NCBI RefSeq assembly: GCF_000250655.1
Contig: NC_016935.1
Coordinates: 5,350,001 to 5,414,000, forward strand
Length of the DNA stretch: 64,000 nt
Source of the DNA: Paenibacillus mucilaginosus 3016
GTDB taxonomy: Bacteria > Bacillota > Bacilli > Paenibacillales > NBRC-103111
Direction of reading: 5' to 3'
Part shown: positions 45,464 through 53,973 of the stretch, one piece after another
Layout: every line of letters begins with the position of its first letter
Numbering within the stretch: position 1 is the stretch's first letter
Position numbers and translations under genes: made by a program
Notes under the pieces: generated by a model
What the model was told of the DNA's origin: nothing
Databases searched by the model: none
What the model saw: the letters and a program-made list of their open reading frames with translations, nothing else

Positions 45464-46420
45464 ATGAACAAAGCCCAGCGCCTGCTTCACATCCTGATGA
45501 CGATGCAGGCCCACCGCAAATTCAACCTGAAGGAGCTGACCGAGGAATTCGGAGTCTCGAAGCGGACGATCCTGCGCGACCTGCAGGAGTTAAGCGAGCT
45601 CGGCGTACCGCTGTACTCGGAGCTCGGTGTCCACGGGGGGTACCAGCTGCTCCGAGACCGGATGCTTCCGCCGATTCACTTCTCGGACAAGGAGGCGGTC
45701 GCCCTGTTCCTGGTGGCCGAATCGCTGAAGGGCTACCCGATGCTGCCCTTCGAGGCCGAGGTGGAGTCCGCGCTGAAGAAGTTCTACCATTACTCCCCCC
45801 CGTCGACGAAGGAGAAGATCGAAAAACTCCGCTCGCATGTACTCTTTCATGTGCAGGAGCGGGGCCTCGATACACCGTATTTGACCTCGCTGCTGGAGGC
45901 TTCGCTCGAGGGGCGCATCGTCACGATCACGTATGAGGCGGAAAAAGGCACTTCCGAGCGCGACATCCAGCCCATCGGCGTCTACACGGCCAGCGGCCTG
46001 TGGTACTGCCCCGCCTACTGCTTCCGCTCCAGGGAACCCCGGCTGTTCCGCGCCGACCGCATCACCGCCCTGAAGATTGTGGAGGATCAGTCACGCCGGA
46101 TCGATCCCCCGGGCTATGATCTGCGGGACTGGTTCACCGGCCGCCCCAGCGGGGAGACGGCCGAGCTTGTGATTCACCTGACCCGTGCCGGCGCAGTCCG
46201 TGCCAAGAGCGATCCGCTGCTGGCTGAAGGGCTGACGGTCCATGCGGATGGGAGAGGCTGTGTGCGGCGCGCAGCCGCCATCTCCGACCTGTCGTGCCTC
46301 GCCGACACGCTGCTTGGATATGGAGCCAAGGCGGAGGTCGAAGCGCCGGCCCTGCTCCGGGAGATGCTGCTCCAGCGGGTCAACGAGATCCGTGAGCTGT
46401 ATGCGGGTGCGGGCGGCTGA
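45464..46420 (+). CDS. HTH-WYL domain transcriptional regulator
   Basis: 318 residues. N-terminal winged helix (about 1-60, LKELTEEFGVSKRTILRDLQELSELGVPLYSE), then the WYL domain (about 140-220, RIVTITYEAEKGTSERDIQPIGVYTASGLWYCPAYC) and the WCX C-terminal region. This is the YafY/PafC architecture; WYL domains sense nucleotides or other small ligands. GGAGGG lies upstream of the ATG. Divergent orientation makes the MATE gene a likely target (inference). A TACAAT -10 box is seen near 45425 but no good -35. Confidence 0.9.
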   Translation: MNKAQRLLHILMTMQAHRKFNLKELTEEFGVSKRTILRDLQELSELGVPLYSELGVHGGYQLLRDRMLPPIHFSDKEAVALFLVAESLKGYPMLPFEAEVESALKKFYHYSPPSTKEKIEKLRSHVLFHVQERGLDTPYLTSLLEASLEGRIVTITYEAEKGTSERDIQPIGVYTASGLWYCPAYCFRSREPRLFRADRITALKIVEDQSRRIDPPGYDLRDWFTGRPSGETAELVIHLTRAGAVRAKSDPLLAEGLTVHADGRGCVRRAAAISDLSCLADTLLGYGAKAEVEAPALLREMLLQRVNEIRELYAGAGG

Positions 46421-46487
46421 CCTTTGAGGCTCACGCCGACACCTCTGCCCCGCAAGCCGGACGGACAAGGCGGCCATGCCGGGCGCC

Positions 46488-46718
46488 TTACCCCTTCTCG
46501 AGCAGCTGGCCGAGAGGCCTCAGCACCGCAGAGATCCATTGAGTGGGGCCCGGCGTCCTGGGCGCCGCCAGCACGATCAGGGAGCAGGCACAGACGGCGG
46601 CATACAAGCCCAGGAGCAGCAGGTTCTCCCGCCGAGAGACCCCTCTGCCCCGCTTCCACTCCGAGAAGGCCAGACCCCCATAGAGAAGCATGATCAAGAT
46701 TGCATTCAGGACGGTCAC
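46488..46718 (-). CDS. small membrane D subunit of a germinant receptor
   Basis: 76 residues from a GTG at 46718 that overlaps the stop of the gerC-type gene (GTGA); GGAGGTGA lies 7 bases upstream inside that gene. Two membrane helices: LNAILIMLLYGGLAFSEW and NLLLLGLYAAVCACSLIVLAA, separated by a basic loop KRGRGVSRRE. Gene order A-B-C-D and the two-helix size match the D subunits of Bacillus Ger receptors, which modulate germinant responsiveness. A longer frame start is rejected because it would lie inside the C gene without a ribosome-binding site. Confidence 0.8.
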   Translation of the reverse strand: MTVLNAILIMLLYGGLAFSEWKRGRGVSRRENLLLLGLYAAVCACSLIVLAAPRTPGPTQWISAVLRPLGQLLEKG

Positions 46719-47920
46719 GGATTCATCACCTCCGCCGGTTTGACCGCCGTGCTTCCGCCTATAGCGCCGCTTCGCTCGATGGTTCCCTGGGCCTGAATCA
46801 TGACCTGCAGCTTGGGAAAGAGCTTGTCCCACTGCCCTTTCATCTGCCGCCACTGCTGAGGATATTGGCGGCTGATGGCGTCGGCGAAGCCGAAGATGTC
46901 CGCGTTCCATTTATTCTGCGCGGTCTGAATGCTTCGGCGGATCCGCTGGTCGAGCGCCGCATTCAGCTGGCTCTCCAGCTGCCTGTTGATCTTCGGATCC
47001 ATGGGATTCATTCCAGAGGTATTCTGCAGCATATAGGTTTCGGCCTTCACAACAACTGTCATGACCACCTCACCGCTGCGGAGCTCCGGAACAAGCCTCG
47101 CGTGATTTTTCCAGGATCGGACCGATACCGTCCCGCCTCTCTCGCCTCCGGCCGGGAAGCTGAGCACGGCCGAATTCATTTCGTTGCGGACCCACAGCAC
47201 GCCCCGCGCAAGGGTGTCGTCCATGGTGCCGACCATCTTCCCCTTCTTGATCACGGCCAGTCCGCGGATATAATGGATCCCCCCCTCCTTGCTTTTCCCG
47301 CTGTTACCGGAAGGCTCCCGTTCCAGCAGGGGGACGGCGAGGCTGTCCGACTGCCCGCTGAGCTGAACTTCCATATCCTTCACCGTCATGCTGAGTCCCG
47401 TCCGGATCGCGGCCATCTCACGCACGACTTCGGCGGACGAGCGTTCGAGCGGCGACTGCGTTTTGAGCATCTCCTTGCCTTTGCCTCTGCTGATAAAGAC
47501 ATAAGCCCGCTTCCTGGACTGCGGGGCGCGTGCAAGAAAGTCGACATGGTCCGTAATCCCGTCCCGGGCCGCCTCTTCCCCAATCACGTACACCTCGTTA
47601 TGGCCGAGAAAAAGAAACCGGGGAACCTGCTCCTGCAGCTTGCTCAATGCTTCCCCGATCGATTTGCCTACCGCCGAGCGGACCAGTGTAGCACCTCCCG
47701 CATGTTGGCCGGACTGCATCTCCCCGCCTCCTCCTCCGCCTCCACCGCCCCCGGACGAACGGGGAATGAAGATCTGGACCGACACCTCGACGGCGCGGTC
47801 TCCTGCCTTATCAATCGACATGGCCATGGTGAAAGCCATGTCGTTCACTTCGGTACGGTCCCAGCAGCCTGCAAGCCCCAGCAGCAGACCTACTAGTGCC
47901 AGCCCCCTCGCCCGCTTCAT
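46715..47920 (-). CDS. spore germination lipoprotein, GerC family
   Basis: 401 residues from the ATG at 47920, overlapping the gerB-type stop (ATGA). Lipoprotein signal with lipobox LAGC (Cys19), followed by WDRTEVND, the family hallmark. A run of ten glycines (about residues 57-66) after IFIPRSS is an unusual low-complexity insert. Domain features include FLFLGHNEVYVIGEEAARDGI and VVVKAETYMLQNTSGMNPMDPKINRQLES. It forms the outer lipoprotein subunit of the Ger receptor in the spore inner membrane. Confidence 0.92.
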   Translation of the reverse strand: MKRARGLALVGLLLGLAGCWDRTEVNDMAFTMAMSIDKAGDRAVEVSVQIFIPRSSGGGGGGGGGGEMQSGQHAGGATLVRSAVGKSIGEALSKLQEQVPRFLFLGHNEVYVIGEEAARDGITDHVDFLARAPQSRKRAYVFISRGKGKEMLKTQSPLERSSAEVVREMAAIRTGLSMTVKDMEVQLSGQSDSLAVPLLEREPSGNSGKSKEGGIHYIRGLAVIKKGKMVGTMDDTLARGVLWVRNEMNSAVLSFPAGGERGGTVSVRSWKNHARLVPELRSGEVVMTVVVKAETYMLQNTSGMNPMDPKINRQLESQLNAALDQRIRRSIQTAQNKWNADIFGFADAISRQYPQQWRQMKGQWDKLFPKLQVMIQAQGTIERSGAIGGSTAVKPAEVMNP

Positions 47921-49032
47921 GGCTGCAGCTCCTGTCCGCCTCGACCCCGCCGGCCATGAAAAACGGCTGCCGCCGCCCATAACAGAAGGGGAAGAACCAG
48001 CCGGACCAGCAGACCGTACATCGGAACGATGCTGCCGAGGAAGCCGGCAAGCTCCTGCTGGTTCGGCGCGGCCCAGACCGCGAAGACGAGCGTCAGAAAG
48101 CCGAGGGGGACCACCAGCTGCCGGAAACCCGACAGCCGTAGCCACTCCGCCGCACCCAGGCAGACCACATAATGGATCATCGTGATCTTAATGAACATGA
48201 CCGAGATCCAAACCGCGAGAATAAGGGCTTCCAAGTGCTGCAGGAAACCCGCCAGGCTGATGTATTCGGCGGCGCTCATCAGGGGGTACATCTGGCGGGA
48301 GACCGTGTTCCCGAAGAGCATCAGCGACCAGATGCCGGTCAGCACCAGGGTAGCCAGCACGCCGAGGAAAGCATACAGGGACGAGCGGCGGATCACCTTC
48401 TCCGGATCGGAGACATAGGGCAGCAGGAAGGCCATGAGAAACAGCTCGCTGTACCAGCTCTGTGCCGGTATGGAGCCCATCAGCGAAGGCTTCAGTCCGC
48501 GTTCCATAATAGGCGGCACCAGCTTCGGATCGAGATCCGGAATCAGGAGCAGAAGCACGATCAGGAGGAGCACCACGACGACCGGAACGAACATTTGGGA
48601 TGCCCGTCCGATGCTCTCGATTCCACCGGAAGCAGCGTACATGCAGACGAGCATCATGCATCCCATCACGAACAGCAGCGGAGTCCTCGGAAGAACGGTC
48701 CCCACAATGAATTCCCCGTACTGCCTCAAATTCAAGCTGTTGATATGCAGGTAGAAAAATAAAAGAACGCTGCCGAGCAGCCGGCCTCCCCACCGTCCGA
48801 GAAGGACGGAACTGTATCCGATGACCGTCCGCTTCGGGAAATACCGGTGAAGAGCCATCGACAGCCAGATGACAAGCAGCCCGGCAAAGGCGGCCCACAC
48901 GGGCGAGAGGTACAAGTCCCTCTCCGCGTGCTTGGCCATAATGGCGGGAGCCTGCAGGATCACCGTAGCCAGTACGGTGGAATACAGCAGCAGTGATAAT
49001 TGCTGAGCGGAGATGCGCCCTTGGTCCAACAT
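47917..49032 (-). CDS. spore germination permease-like protein, GerB family
   Basis: 371 residues, ten or so membrane helices, APC-superfamily fold. Family features: RISAQQLSLLLYSTVLATVILQAP at the N-terminus, YGEFIVGTVLPRTPLLF, and SWYSELFLMAFLLPYV in helix 6, which lines the germinant pocket in known GerB structures. It lies 9 bases after the gerA-type gene and overlaps the gerC-type gene by 4 bases. Probably binds the germinant (amino acid or other small molecule). Confidence 0.92.
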   Translation of the reverse strand: MLDQGRISAQQLSLLLYSTVLATVILQAPAIMAKHAERDLYLSPVWAAFAGLLVIWLSMALHRYFPKRTVIGYSSVLLGRWGGRLLGSVLLFFYLHINSLNLRQYGEFIVGTVLPRTPLLFVMGCMMLVCMYAASGGIESIGRASQMFVPVVVVLLLIVLLLLIPDLDPKLVPPIMERGLKPSLMGSIPAQSWYSELFLMAFLLPYVSDPEKVIRRSSLYAFLGVLATLVLTGIWSLMLFGNTVSRQMYPLMSAAEYISLAGFLQHLEALILAVWISVMFIKITMIHYVVCLGAAEWLRLSGFRQLVVPLGFLTLVFAVWAAPNQQELAGFLGSIVPMYGLLVRLVLPLLLWAAAAVFHGRRGRGGQELQP

Positions 49033-49041
49033 GCCTCGCGG

Positions 49042-50577
49042 TCAGCTCCTTCCCCCTCGTGGATTGCTCTGGCGTACCGGATTCCGGGATTGCTTCAGCT
49101 GCGGACGGGTCTCCATCTTCCTCTCGGGCGCCCGCAGGAGAACATCCTTCCACGACTTCCTGTGCTGGGGGGCCAGGGGGCTGAGGTACGGCTCCCTGAA
49201 AGAGCGCAGCTGGCATAAGTGAATGACGATGATGATGACACCCAGCGTCAGCCCCACCAATCCCTGAATTCCGGAGAGGAGCATCAAGGGAAAGCGCAGA
49301 ATCCGGTAGACGATGCTGGTCTGGTACTGGGGGATCATGAACGATGCGATGCCGGTGATCGCCACAACCATGACCATCGGCGAGGAGACGAGGCCTGACG
49401 CAGTCGCCGCCTGGCCGATGACAAGCGCTCCGACGATGCTGACGGCGGCGCCCACCTGCTTGGGCAGGCGGATGCCCGCTTCCCGCAGGCCTTCGAACAT
49501 GACTTCCATCAGGAAGGCCTCCACGACCGCCGGAAACGGAATGTCCTCCCGCGACTTGGCAATGGTCAGCAGCAGCGTGGTCGGAACCATCTCCTGATGG
49601 TAGGTGAGAATGGCCACATAGAAGGACGGAGCGAACAGCGCGATAAAGGAGAACATGTACCGGATCCACCGGATCAGCGTGGCGCTGACCGAGCGCTGGT
49701 AATAATCCTCGGGCGACTGCAGCAGAGAAAAGAGCGTGACGGGGGCGATCAGGGCAAACGGCGTGCCTTCCATCAGGAGGACGATCCGCCCCTCCAGAAG
49801 CGCGCCGGCACACACGTCGGGCCGTTCGGTGCTCCTTAGCTGCGGGAACGGCGAAGAAGGCTGATCTTCCATCAGCTCTTCGATATAGGCGCTCTCCAGA
49901 ATGCCGTCGAGCTTGATGCGCCCGATTCTCTCGGCCGCTTCGCGGACGAGACCGGGTGCTGCAATCCCTTCGATATACACCAGCGCGAGTTCCGTCCGGG
50001 TATACTCGCCGACCGTGAAGAAGTTCATCTTGAGCTTGGGGCTGCGAATCTTCCTCCTCAGCATCACCGTATTGGACGCCAGATCCTCGGTGAAGCCCTC
50101 CCTCGGTCCGCGCACGACCGACTCGGCGGCCGGCTCCTCGATCGAGCGCTTGTCCCATTTGGGCAGCGCGAGCGAGAATGCCGCCGCCTGCCCCTCAAGC
50201 AGCAGCGCCGGGCTGCCGCTCAGAATCCGATGGGCCAAATCATCGAAGCCAAGCACCTCGCCCGCCGAAGCTACGGGCAAGGACTGCTTCAGCCAATCCG
50301 CCGGCCGGGCCGCAGCTTCCCGGTCCAGGCGGACCTGCTGCAGGGCGCCCACCACCTGTTCCTGAAGGGCCGCGATGTCGGACAACCCGGGCACAAAGAC
50401 CAGGGTCGCCCGCTCCCCGCTCCCCAGCGCGATCTCGCTGAACAGGACATCGTCGCAATCACCGAACATGCCCTGCAGCCGTTGGATGTTCTCCCCGTAA
50501 TCGGGGCCGAACCGGTCCTCTGCCGCTCGAGGGACCGGAGGGGCCTCCGCATGCCCAGTGCGTGGCGGATCGCTCAT
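49042..50577 (-). CDS. spore germination protein, GerA family
   Basis: 511 residues, ATG at 50577 with AAAAGGAGAG upstream. Soluble N-terminal region (about 1-270) with NIQRLQGMFGDCDDVLF and RKIRSPKLKMNFFTVGEYTRTELALVYIEGIA, then the membrane domain (about 285-455) with PEDYYQRSVSATLIRWIRYMFSFIALFAPSFYVAILTYHQEMVPT, and a basic C-terminal tail ending NPRGGRS. First gene of a four-gene operon; forms the multimeric channel-like part of the receptor. Sigma-G control is expected but no convincing promoter was found. Confidence 0.93.
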   Translation of the reverse strand: MSDPPRTGHAEAPPVPRAAEDRFGPDYGENIQRLQGMFGDCDDVLFSEIALGSGERATLVFVPGLSDIAALQEQVVGALQQVRLDREAAARPADWLKQSLPVASAGEVLGFDDLAHRILSGSPALLLEGQAAAFSLALPKWDKRSIEEPAAESVVRGPREGFTEDLASNTVMLRRKIRSPKLKMNFFTVGEYTRTELALVYIEGIAAPGLVREAAERIGRIKLDGILESAYIEELMEDQPSSPFPQLRSTERPDVCAGALLEGRIVLLMEGTPFALIAPVTLFSLLQSPEDYYQRSVSATLIRWIRYMFSFIALFAPSFYVAILTYHQEMVPTTLLLTIAKSREDIPFPAVVEAFLMEVMFEGLREAGIRLPKQVGAAVSIVGALVIGQAATASGLVSSPMVMVVAITGIASFMIPQYQTSIVYRILRFPLMLLSGIQGLVGLTLGVIIIVIHLCQLRSFREPYLSPLAPQHRKSWKDVLLRAPERKMETRPQLKQSRNPVRQSNPRGGRS

Positions 50578-50753
50578 GTTCCACTCTCCTTTTGCTTTCG
50601 GCTGCAGGGTTTCTATGTACAGGCTATCCTAAACAGGCAATATTATGCAGCAGACGGAGAGGGGGTTGACATGAGTTCTCTTCAGCGGAAGGTTCTGGGG
50701 TATACGGCATATGGGATGGGGCAGTCTAATAGCAAGGGAGGGAACAACCGGAC

Positions 50754-51233
50754 ATGGAACTGTGGGTTCACTTACTCGTCTCGATCCTCGTCTTCAATGT
50801 TGCGGCTTACTTGATTCCCAAGAAGCTGACCCTGCTCGAACATTACACGACCATCCTGTTCTCTCTGCTCCTTGCGCTGGTCACCGACGTAACGCTGAAC
50901 CTGAATTTTGATCTCTACGGCTATTTCGACGTGGGCGTCGACCGCATCGGTTATCTTGCCATTTACGGGATCTACCCGGCGATCAACGTGCTGTTCCTGA
51001 ACCTCTTTCCTTACGACCGCAGCCTGGCCGCCAAGAGCCTGTATATTGCCGGCTGGTGGCTCTTTGCCGTTGTTTATGAATACACAACGCTCGAGGCAGG
51101 CTGGTTTTATTACAACGGCTGGAAGCTGGAATACTCCACGGTGACATATCCGTTCCTGTATATGCTGCTCCTCTGGAATTTGAACTGGATCCGCCGGATG
51201 AATGACAACAAGGGAGGATCCCCGGCACGCTGA
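50754..51233 (+). CDS. CBO0543 family membrane protein
   Basis: 159 residues, ATG at 50754 with AGGGAGG upstream. Four to five membrane helices (WVHLLVSILVFNVAAYLI, LEHYTTILFSLLLALVTDV, LYIAGWWLFAVVYEYTT, VTYPFLYMLLLWNLNWI). The LFPYDRS and YEYTTLEAGWFYYNGWKL segments characterise this uncharacterised Firmicute family. Divergent from the ger operon; function unknown. Confidence 0.85.
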   Translation: MELWVHLLVSILVFNVAAYLIPKKLTLLEHYTTILFSLLLALVTDVTLNLNFDLYGYFDVGVDRIGYLAIYGIYPAINVLFLNLFPYDRSLAAKSLYIAGWWLFAVVYEYTTLEAGWFYYNGWKLEYSTVTYPFLYMLLLWNLNWIRRMNDNKGGSPAR

Positions 51234-51317
51234 CCGGGAGATTCTCCCTTGTTTGACCTCGTTCCTTTCCTGATAACCGACCTCTCTGCCGATCCGATCC
51301 GTCCGTCGGCCGGCGTC

Positions 51318-51758
51318 TCAGCGGGAACTGCCCCTTGCCCCCGGCTGCTGGCTGAGCAGCTGGGCATACAGGGCTTCATATACGAGACAGCCCTTCTCCA
51401 GGGCTTCCTCATCACTGCCGCTGATGAGCCGCAGCCCTTCGCAGATGGCATCCAGGCCGGCGGCGGCGGGCTCTAGCACGATCTCCTGCAGCGTATCGGC
51501 TTCATCCACGATCCGGGCTATTCTCAGCAGCACCGGGTCTCTCAGCTCAAACGACTGCACGAGGGCATGAAAGCTGCAGTGCCCCCGGTGATGGGTGAAC
51601 CGCACCCCGGGAATATCGAAGCCCTCCGCCCCTTCCGGAAGCTCGGTCGATCCCGCCTCAATGAAGAGGAACTCGGCCTCCGGGTCGATGAAGCGGCGGA
51701 TCAGCCAGGCACAGCCCATCCGGTCCACACCGATTCCTTTCCATGTCACCCATCTCAC
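51318..51758 (-). CDS. chromate resistance protein, ChrB C-terminal domain as a separate gene
   Basis: 146 residues from a GTG at 51758 overlapping the stop of the upstream gene (GTGA); AAGGAAGA precedes it. Starts RWVTWKGIGVDRMGCAWLIRRFIDPEAEFLFIE, matching the ChrB C-terminal domain, followed by GVRFTHHRGHCSFHALVQSFEL. Together with the 145-residue gene just upstream it equals a whole ChrB (about 300 residues). ChrB acts as a chromate-responsive regulator or sensor in chr operons. Confidence 0.85.
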   Translation of the reverse strand: MRWVTWKGIGVDRMGCAWLIRRFIDPEAEFLFIEAGSTELPEGAEGFDIPGVRFTHHRGHCSFHALVQSFELRDPVLLRIARIVDEADTLQEIVLEPAAAGLDAICEGLRLISGSDEEALEKGCLVYEALYAQLLSQQPGARGSSR

Positions 51759-52192
51759 TCTTCCTTCTCCCCTTTCCTGGCATTCAACAGCTCCTCCCGG
51801 ATGCGCGGTCCCCAGGCGGAGCCGAAATAATCCTGCTGCTGCACCTGCAGATAAGCACGGGACGCGGCGGCATAATCCGCCTTCGGCTCCTTCAGCCCTG
51901 CCAGGACAGCCTGATAGGCCTCGTCCGCCTGGCTCTCGAACTGCCGGACGAGCGCCTCCTCCTGCCCGGGCAGCAGCGTATCCGCCTGCCACACCTGCAC
52001 TTCCCCGCCAAGCTCCTTGATCTCGGCCGCAAGCCACTGGAAGTGCTCCCGCGTCCTGGGTGTGGCGGGCAGAATCCAGACGGCGTCATGCCAGAGGAGC
52101 GCGCCCAGCTTCTTGAGCTTCCGCCAGACATAGACGCGGCTTGAAGTCGGCTTCGGCGGTACTTTGTAGACCAGCAGCAGCCATGGCTGCAT
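51755..52192 (-). CDS. chromate resistance protein, ChrB N-terminal domain as a separate gene
   Basis: 145 residues. PWLLLVYKVPPKPTSSRVYVWRKLKKLGALLWHDAVWILPATPRTREHFQWLAAEIKELGGEVQVW is the ChrB N-terminal domain. It ends in KGEKEE where the full-length protein would continue. Lies 19 bases after chrA and is coupled by GTGA to the gene for the C-terminal half. Because both halves have proper starts and stops, this looks like a real split, not a frameshift, but one sequencing indel should be excluded. Confidence 0.85.
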   Translation of the reverse strand: MQPWLLLVYKVPPKPTSSRVYVWRKLKKLGALLWHDAVWILPATPRTREHFQWLAAEIKELGGEVQVWQADTLLPGQEEALVRQFESQADEAYQAVLAGLKEPKADYAAASRAYLQVQQQDYFGSAWGPRIREELLNARKGEKEE

Positions 52193-52211
52193 AGGCTCCC
52201 CCTCCCTTCGG

Positions 52212-53411
52212 CTAGTGAGTCAGCGGATAGACGATCAGCCCGAGCACGGCCGCGCCGAGGACGATCACAGGCTCGGACGCCTTCTTGACCTTCCAGAGCA
52301 GCAGCAGGGTCACCAGGGCGAACAGCAGCGTCGGCAGGTCCACGATGGACCGCTTGCCGAGGACGAAGACCGCGCCGGCAATCGCGCCGCAAGCGGCGGC
52401 CGTCACCCCGGTGACGAAGTGAGCGATCCCCGGACGCCGGCCGTACTTCTTGAAGAACGGCGCCGGCACGATCGTCAGCAGGTAGGCCGGCAGGAACGTG
52501 GCCAGCGCGGCGACCGCCGCTCCGGAGAAGCCGGCGACCAGGAATCCGATGAACCCGGTCGTGATGACGACGGGTCCCGGCGTGATCATCGCCACGGCGA
52601 CGGCGTCGACGAACTGGCTGTCGGTCAGCCAGCCGTGCTCTTTGACCACGCCGGAGAAGAGGAACGGCACGATGGCGATGCCGCTGCCGAAGACGAAGGC
52701 GCCGGCCTTCGCGAAGAAGAGCAGCAGCTCCCACAGCGTACTGGAGCCGGCAGCGGTGACCGCGCCGCTCGCCGCATGGGTGAGCGTGTCGGCTGGAAGC
52801 GCGAAGAAGGACGCCTGTACCCTGCCCGGGCGCTTCGCCGACTTCAGCAGCCAGTAGAGCACGCCCGCGCCGAGGATCAGCAGCACGTCTTCGGTCTCCG
52901 TCCAGGCGGTGTACAGGGCCACGACGGCGAAGATGCCCCAGAGAACCCTGTCCCTGCCGACGGTCTTGGCCGTTAATTTGTACGCGCTGAACGCGATGAT
53001 GCCGATGACACTGGAGCCTACGGCATAGAACACGGCCTGCATCCAGGAGATTCCGCCGTAGAGCTGATAGGCCCAGCCGAGGGCCACGACCATCAGGAAC
53101 GAAGGCAGCACGAAAGCAATGCCGGCCAGGGTCGAGCCGATCACGCCGTAATGCACGTACCCGAGATAAAATCCGAGCTGGGCGGCTAGCGGGCCCGGGG
53201 CCAGCTGGGACAAGGCCAGACCGTCCTTGTAATCCTCCTCGGAGATCCATCGGCGGCGTTCGACCAGGTCCCGGAACATATACCCCACGAGAGCGACCGG
53301 ACCGCCGAAGCCTACCGTGCCGAGCTTCAGGAAGTACAGGACGAGCTGCCAGAGCGTGTAAGGGGCCGGCTCCGGCCGGACAGCCGTTGGGGCAAGCTGC
53401 GGTTCAGACAT
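52212..53411 (-). CDS. chrA: chromate transporter ChrA
   Basis: 399 residues from the ATG at 53411; AGGAGG is 6 bases upstream, and the ATG two codons earlier would abut it. Two homologous halves of about 190 residues, the long-chain ChrA type. Half 1 has YFLKLGTVGFGGPVALVGYM and LSQLAPGPLAAQLGFYLGY; half 2 has FFAKAGAFVFGSGIAIVPFL and AVAVAMITPGPVVITTGFIGFLVAG. Exports chromate by the proton-motive force. A perfect 20-bp palindrome 19 bases upstream is a likely operator. Heads the chrA-chrB(N)-chrB(C) operon. Confidence 0.94.
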   Translation of the reverse strand: MSEPQLAPTAVRPEPAPYTLWQLVLYFLKLGTVGFGGPVALVGYMFRDLVERRRWISEEDYKDGLALSQLAPGPLAAQLGFYLGYVHYGVIGSTLAGIAFVLPSFLMVVALGWAYQLYGGISWMQAVFYAVGSSVIGIIAFSAYKLTAKTVGRDRVLWGIFAVVALYTAWTETEDVLLILGAGVLYWLLKSAKRPGRVQASFFALPADTLTHAASGAVTAAGSSTLWELLLFFAKAGAFVFGSGIAIVPFLFSGVVKEHGWLTDSQFVDAVAVAMITPGPVVITTGFIGFLVAGFSGAAVAALATFLPAYLLTIVPAPFFKKYGRRPGIAHFVTGVTAAACGAIAGAVFVLGKRSIVDLPTLLFALVTLLLLWKVKKASEPVIVLGAAVLGLIVYPLTH

Positions 53412-53429
53412 TCTCATCCTCCTATTCGT

Positions 53430-53449
53430 AATGTAACCATGGTTACATT
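53430..53449. promoter_or_regulatory. 20-bp perfect palindrome, candidate operator of the chr operon
   Basis: AATGTAACCATGGTTACATT reads the same on both strands. It is 19 bases before the chrA start, in the expected operator position. The arms TGTAACC/GGTTACA resemble TetR- or MarR-type sites. No such regulator gene is adjacent, so the split ChrB or a distant repressor may bind it. Confidence 0.72.
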
Positions 53450-53502
53450 TTAGGAGATGTCTTCCTTTCCCGCAATCCTTTTTTATCTTTGTTCTGCCCA
53501 AA

Positions 53503-53533
53503 ACAAAAAACACCCCAACAAACGGAGGGTGCT
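53503..53533 (-). terminator. possible terminator-like hairpin upstream of chrA
   Basis: Minus-strand CACCC...GGGGTG followed by TTTTTTGTTT, about 90 bases before chrA. No minus-strand gene precedes it, so it is either an attenuator in a chr leader or a chance hairpin with a weak 5-bp stem. Confidence 0.4.
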
Positions 53534-53681
53534 AAAAGGGAGAACCATGCCGAACGGATCGGAACCCGCTGAATAACTTCTGGAAATCCGAGGAAGCCTA
53601 GACTTAACAAGCTCATGACGACAGCCATTCCCTTCGAAAACATAACCCGGTCTGTCCGAAACTAAGGAGGTTCCCACCGCC

Positions 53682-53897
53682 ATGCAGTTTGATGTATCGA
53701 CCGTGAACCGAGTCGCCAAGGAAATCGAGGAATCCGGCAAGCGGATCCAGGCCGCTGTCAACTCGCCGAATGAACTTGAGGCCGAGCTCCAGAAGCTTCA
53801 GAGCTCCATGGACAGCCTCCAGTCGCTGACGCAGGCCGGTGCTGCAGGCGCCAATGCCAACACGGCGCAGAATGCGCCGAACCAGAACCAGAGCTGA
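53682..53897 (+). CDS. small hypothetical protein, 71 residues
   Basis: ATG at 53682 with a strong AAGGAGG 9 bases upstream. Predicted single long helix (VNRVAKEIEESGKRIQAAVNSPNELEAELQKLQSSMDSLQSL), then an Ala/Asn/Gln-rich tail. Acidic, soluble, no signal. Small enough to be a spore or stress protein, but no family is recognised. Followed by a hairpin shared with the kinase gene. Confidence 0.75.
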   Translation: MQFDVSTVNRVAKEIEESGKRIQAAVNSPNELEAELQKLQSSMDSLQSLTQAGAAGANANTAQNAPNQNQS

Positions 53898-53941
53898 ATC
53901 CGAACTTGAGCTGAAGCCCCATTGGCCGCACACTACAAATG

Positions 53942-53973
53942 AAAACCCCGCTCCGTTATTCCGGAAGCGGGGG
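53942..53973. terminator. terminator hairpin between convergent genes
   Basis: CCCCGCT-CCG / CGGAAGCGGGG stem. On the minus strand it is followed by TTTTC and includes the last codons and stop of the histidine kinase gene in its arm and loop; on the plus strand it follows the small gene by 48 bases. Confidence 0.75.

Noticed and set aside
50671-50814. 47-codon plus-strand frame before the CBO0543-family gene
   Set aside because: A GGGGG run precedes its ATG, but it runs into the CBO0543 gene in another frame and has no family resemblance.
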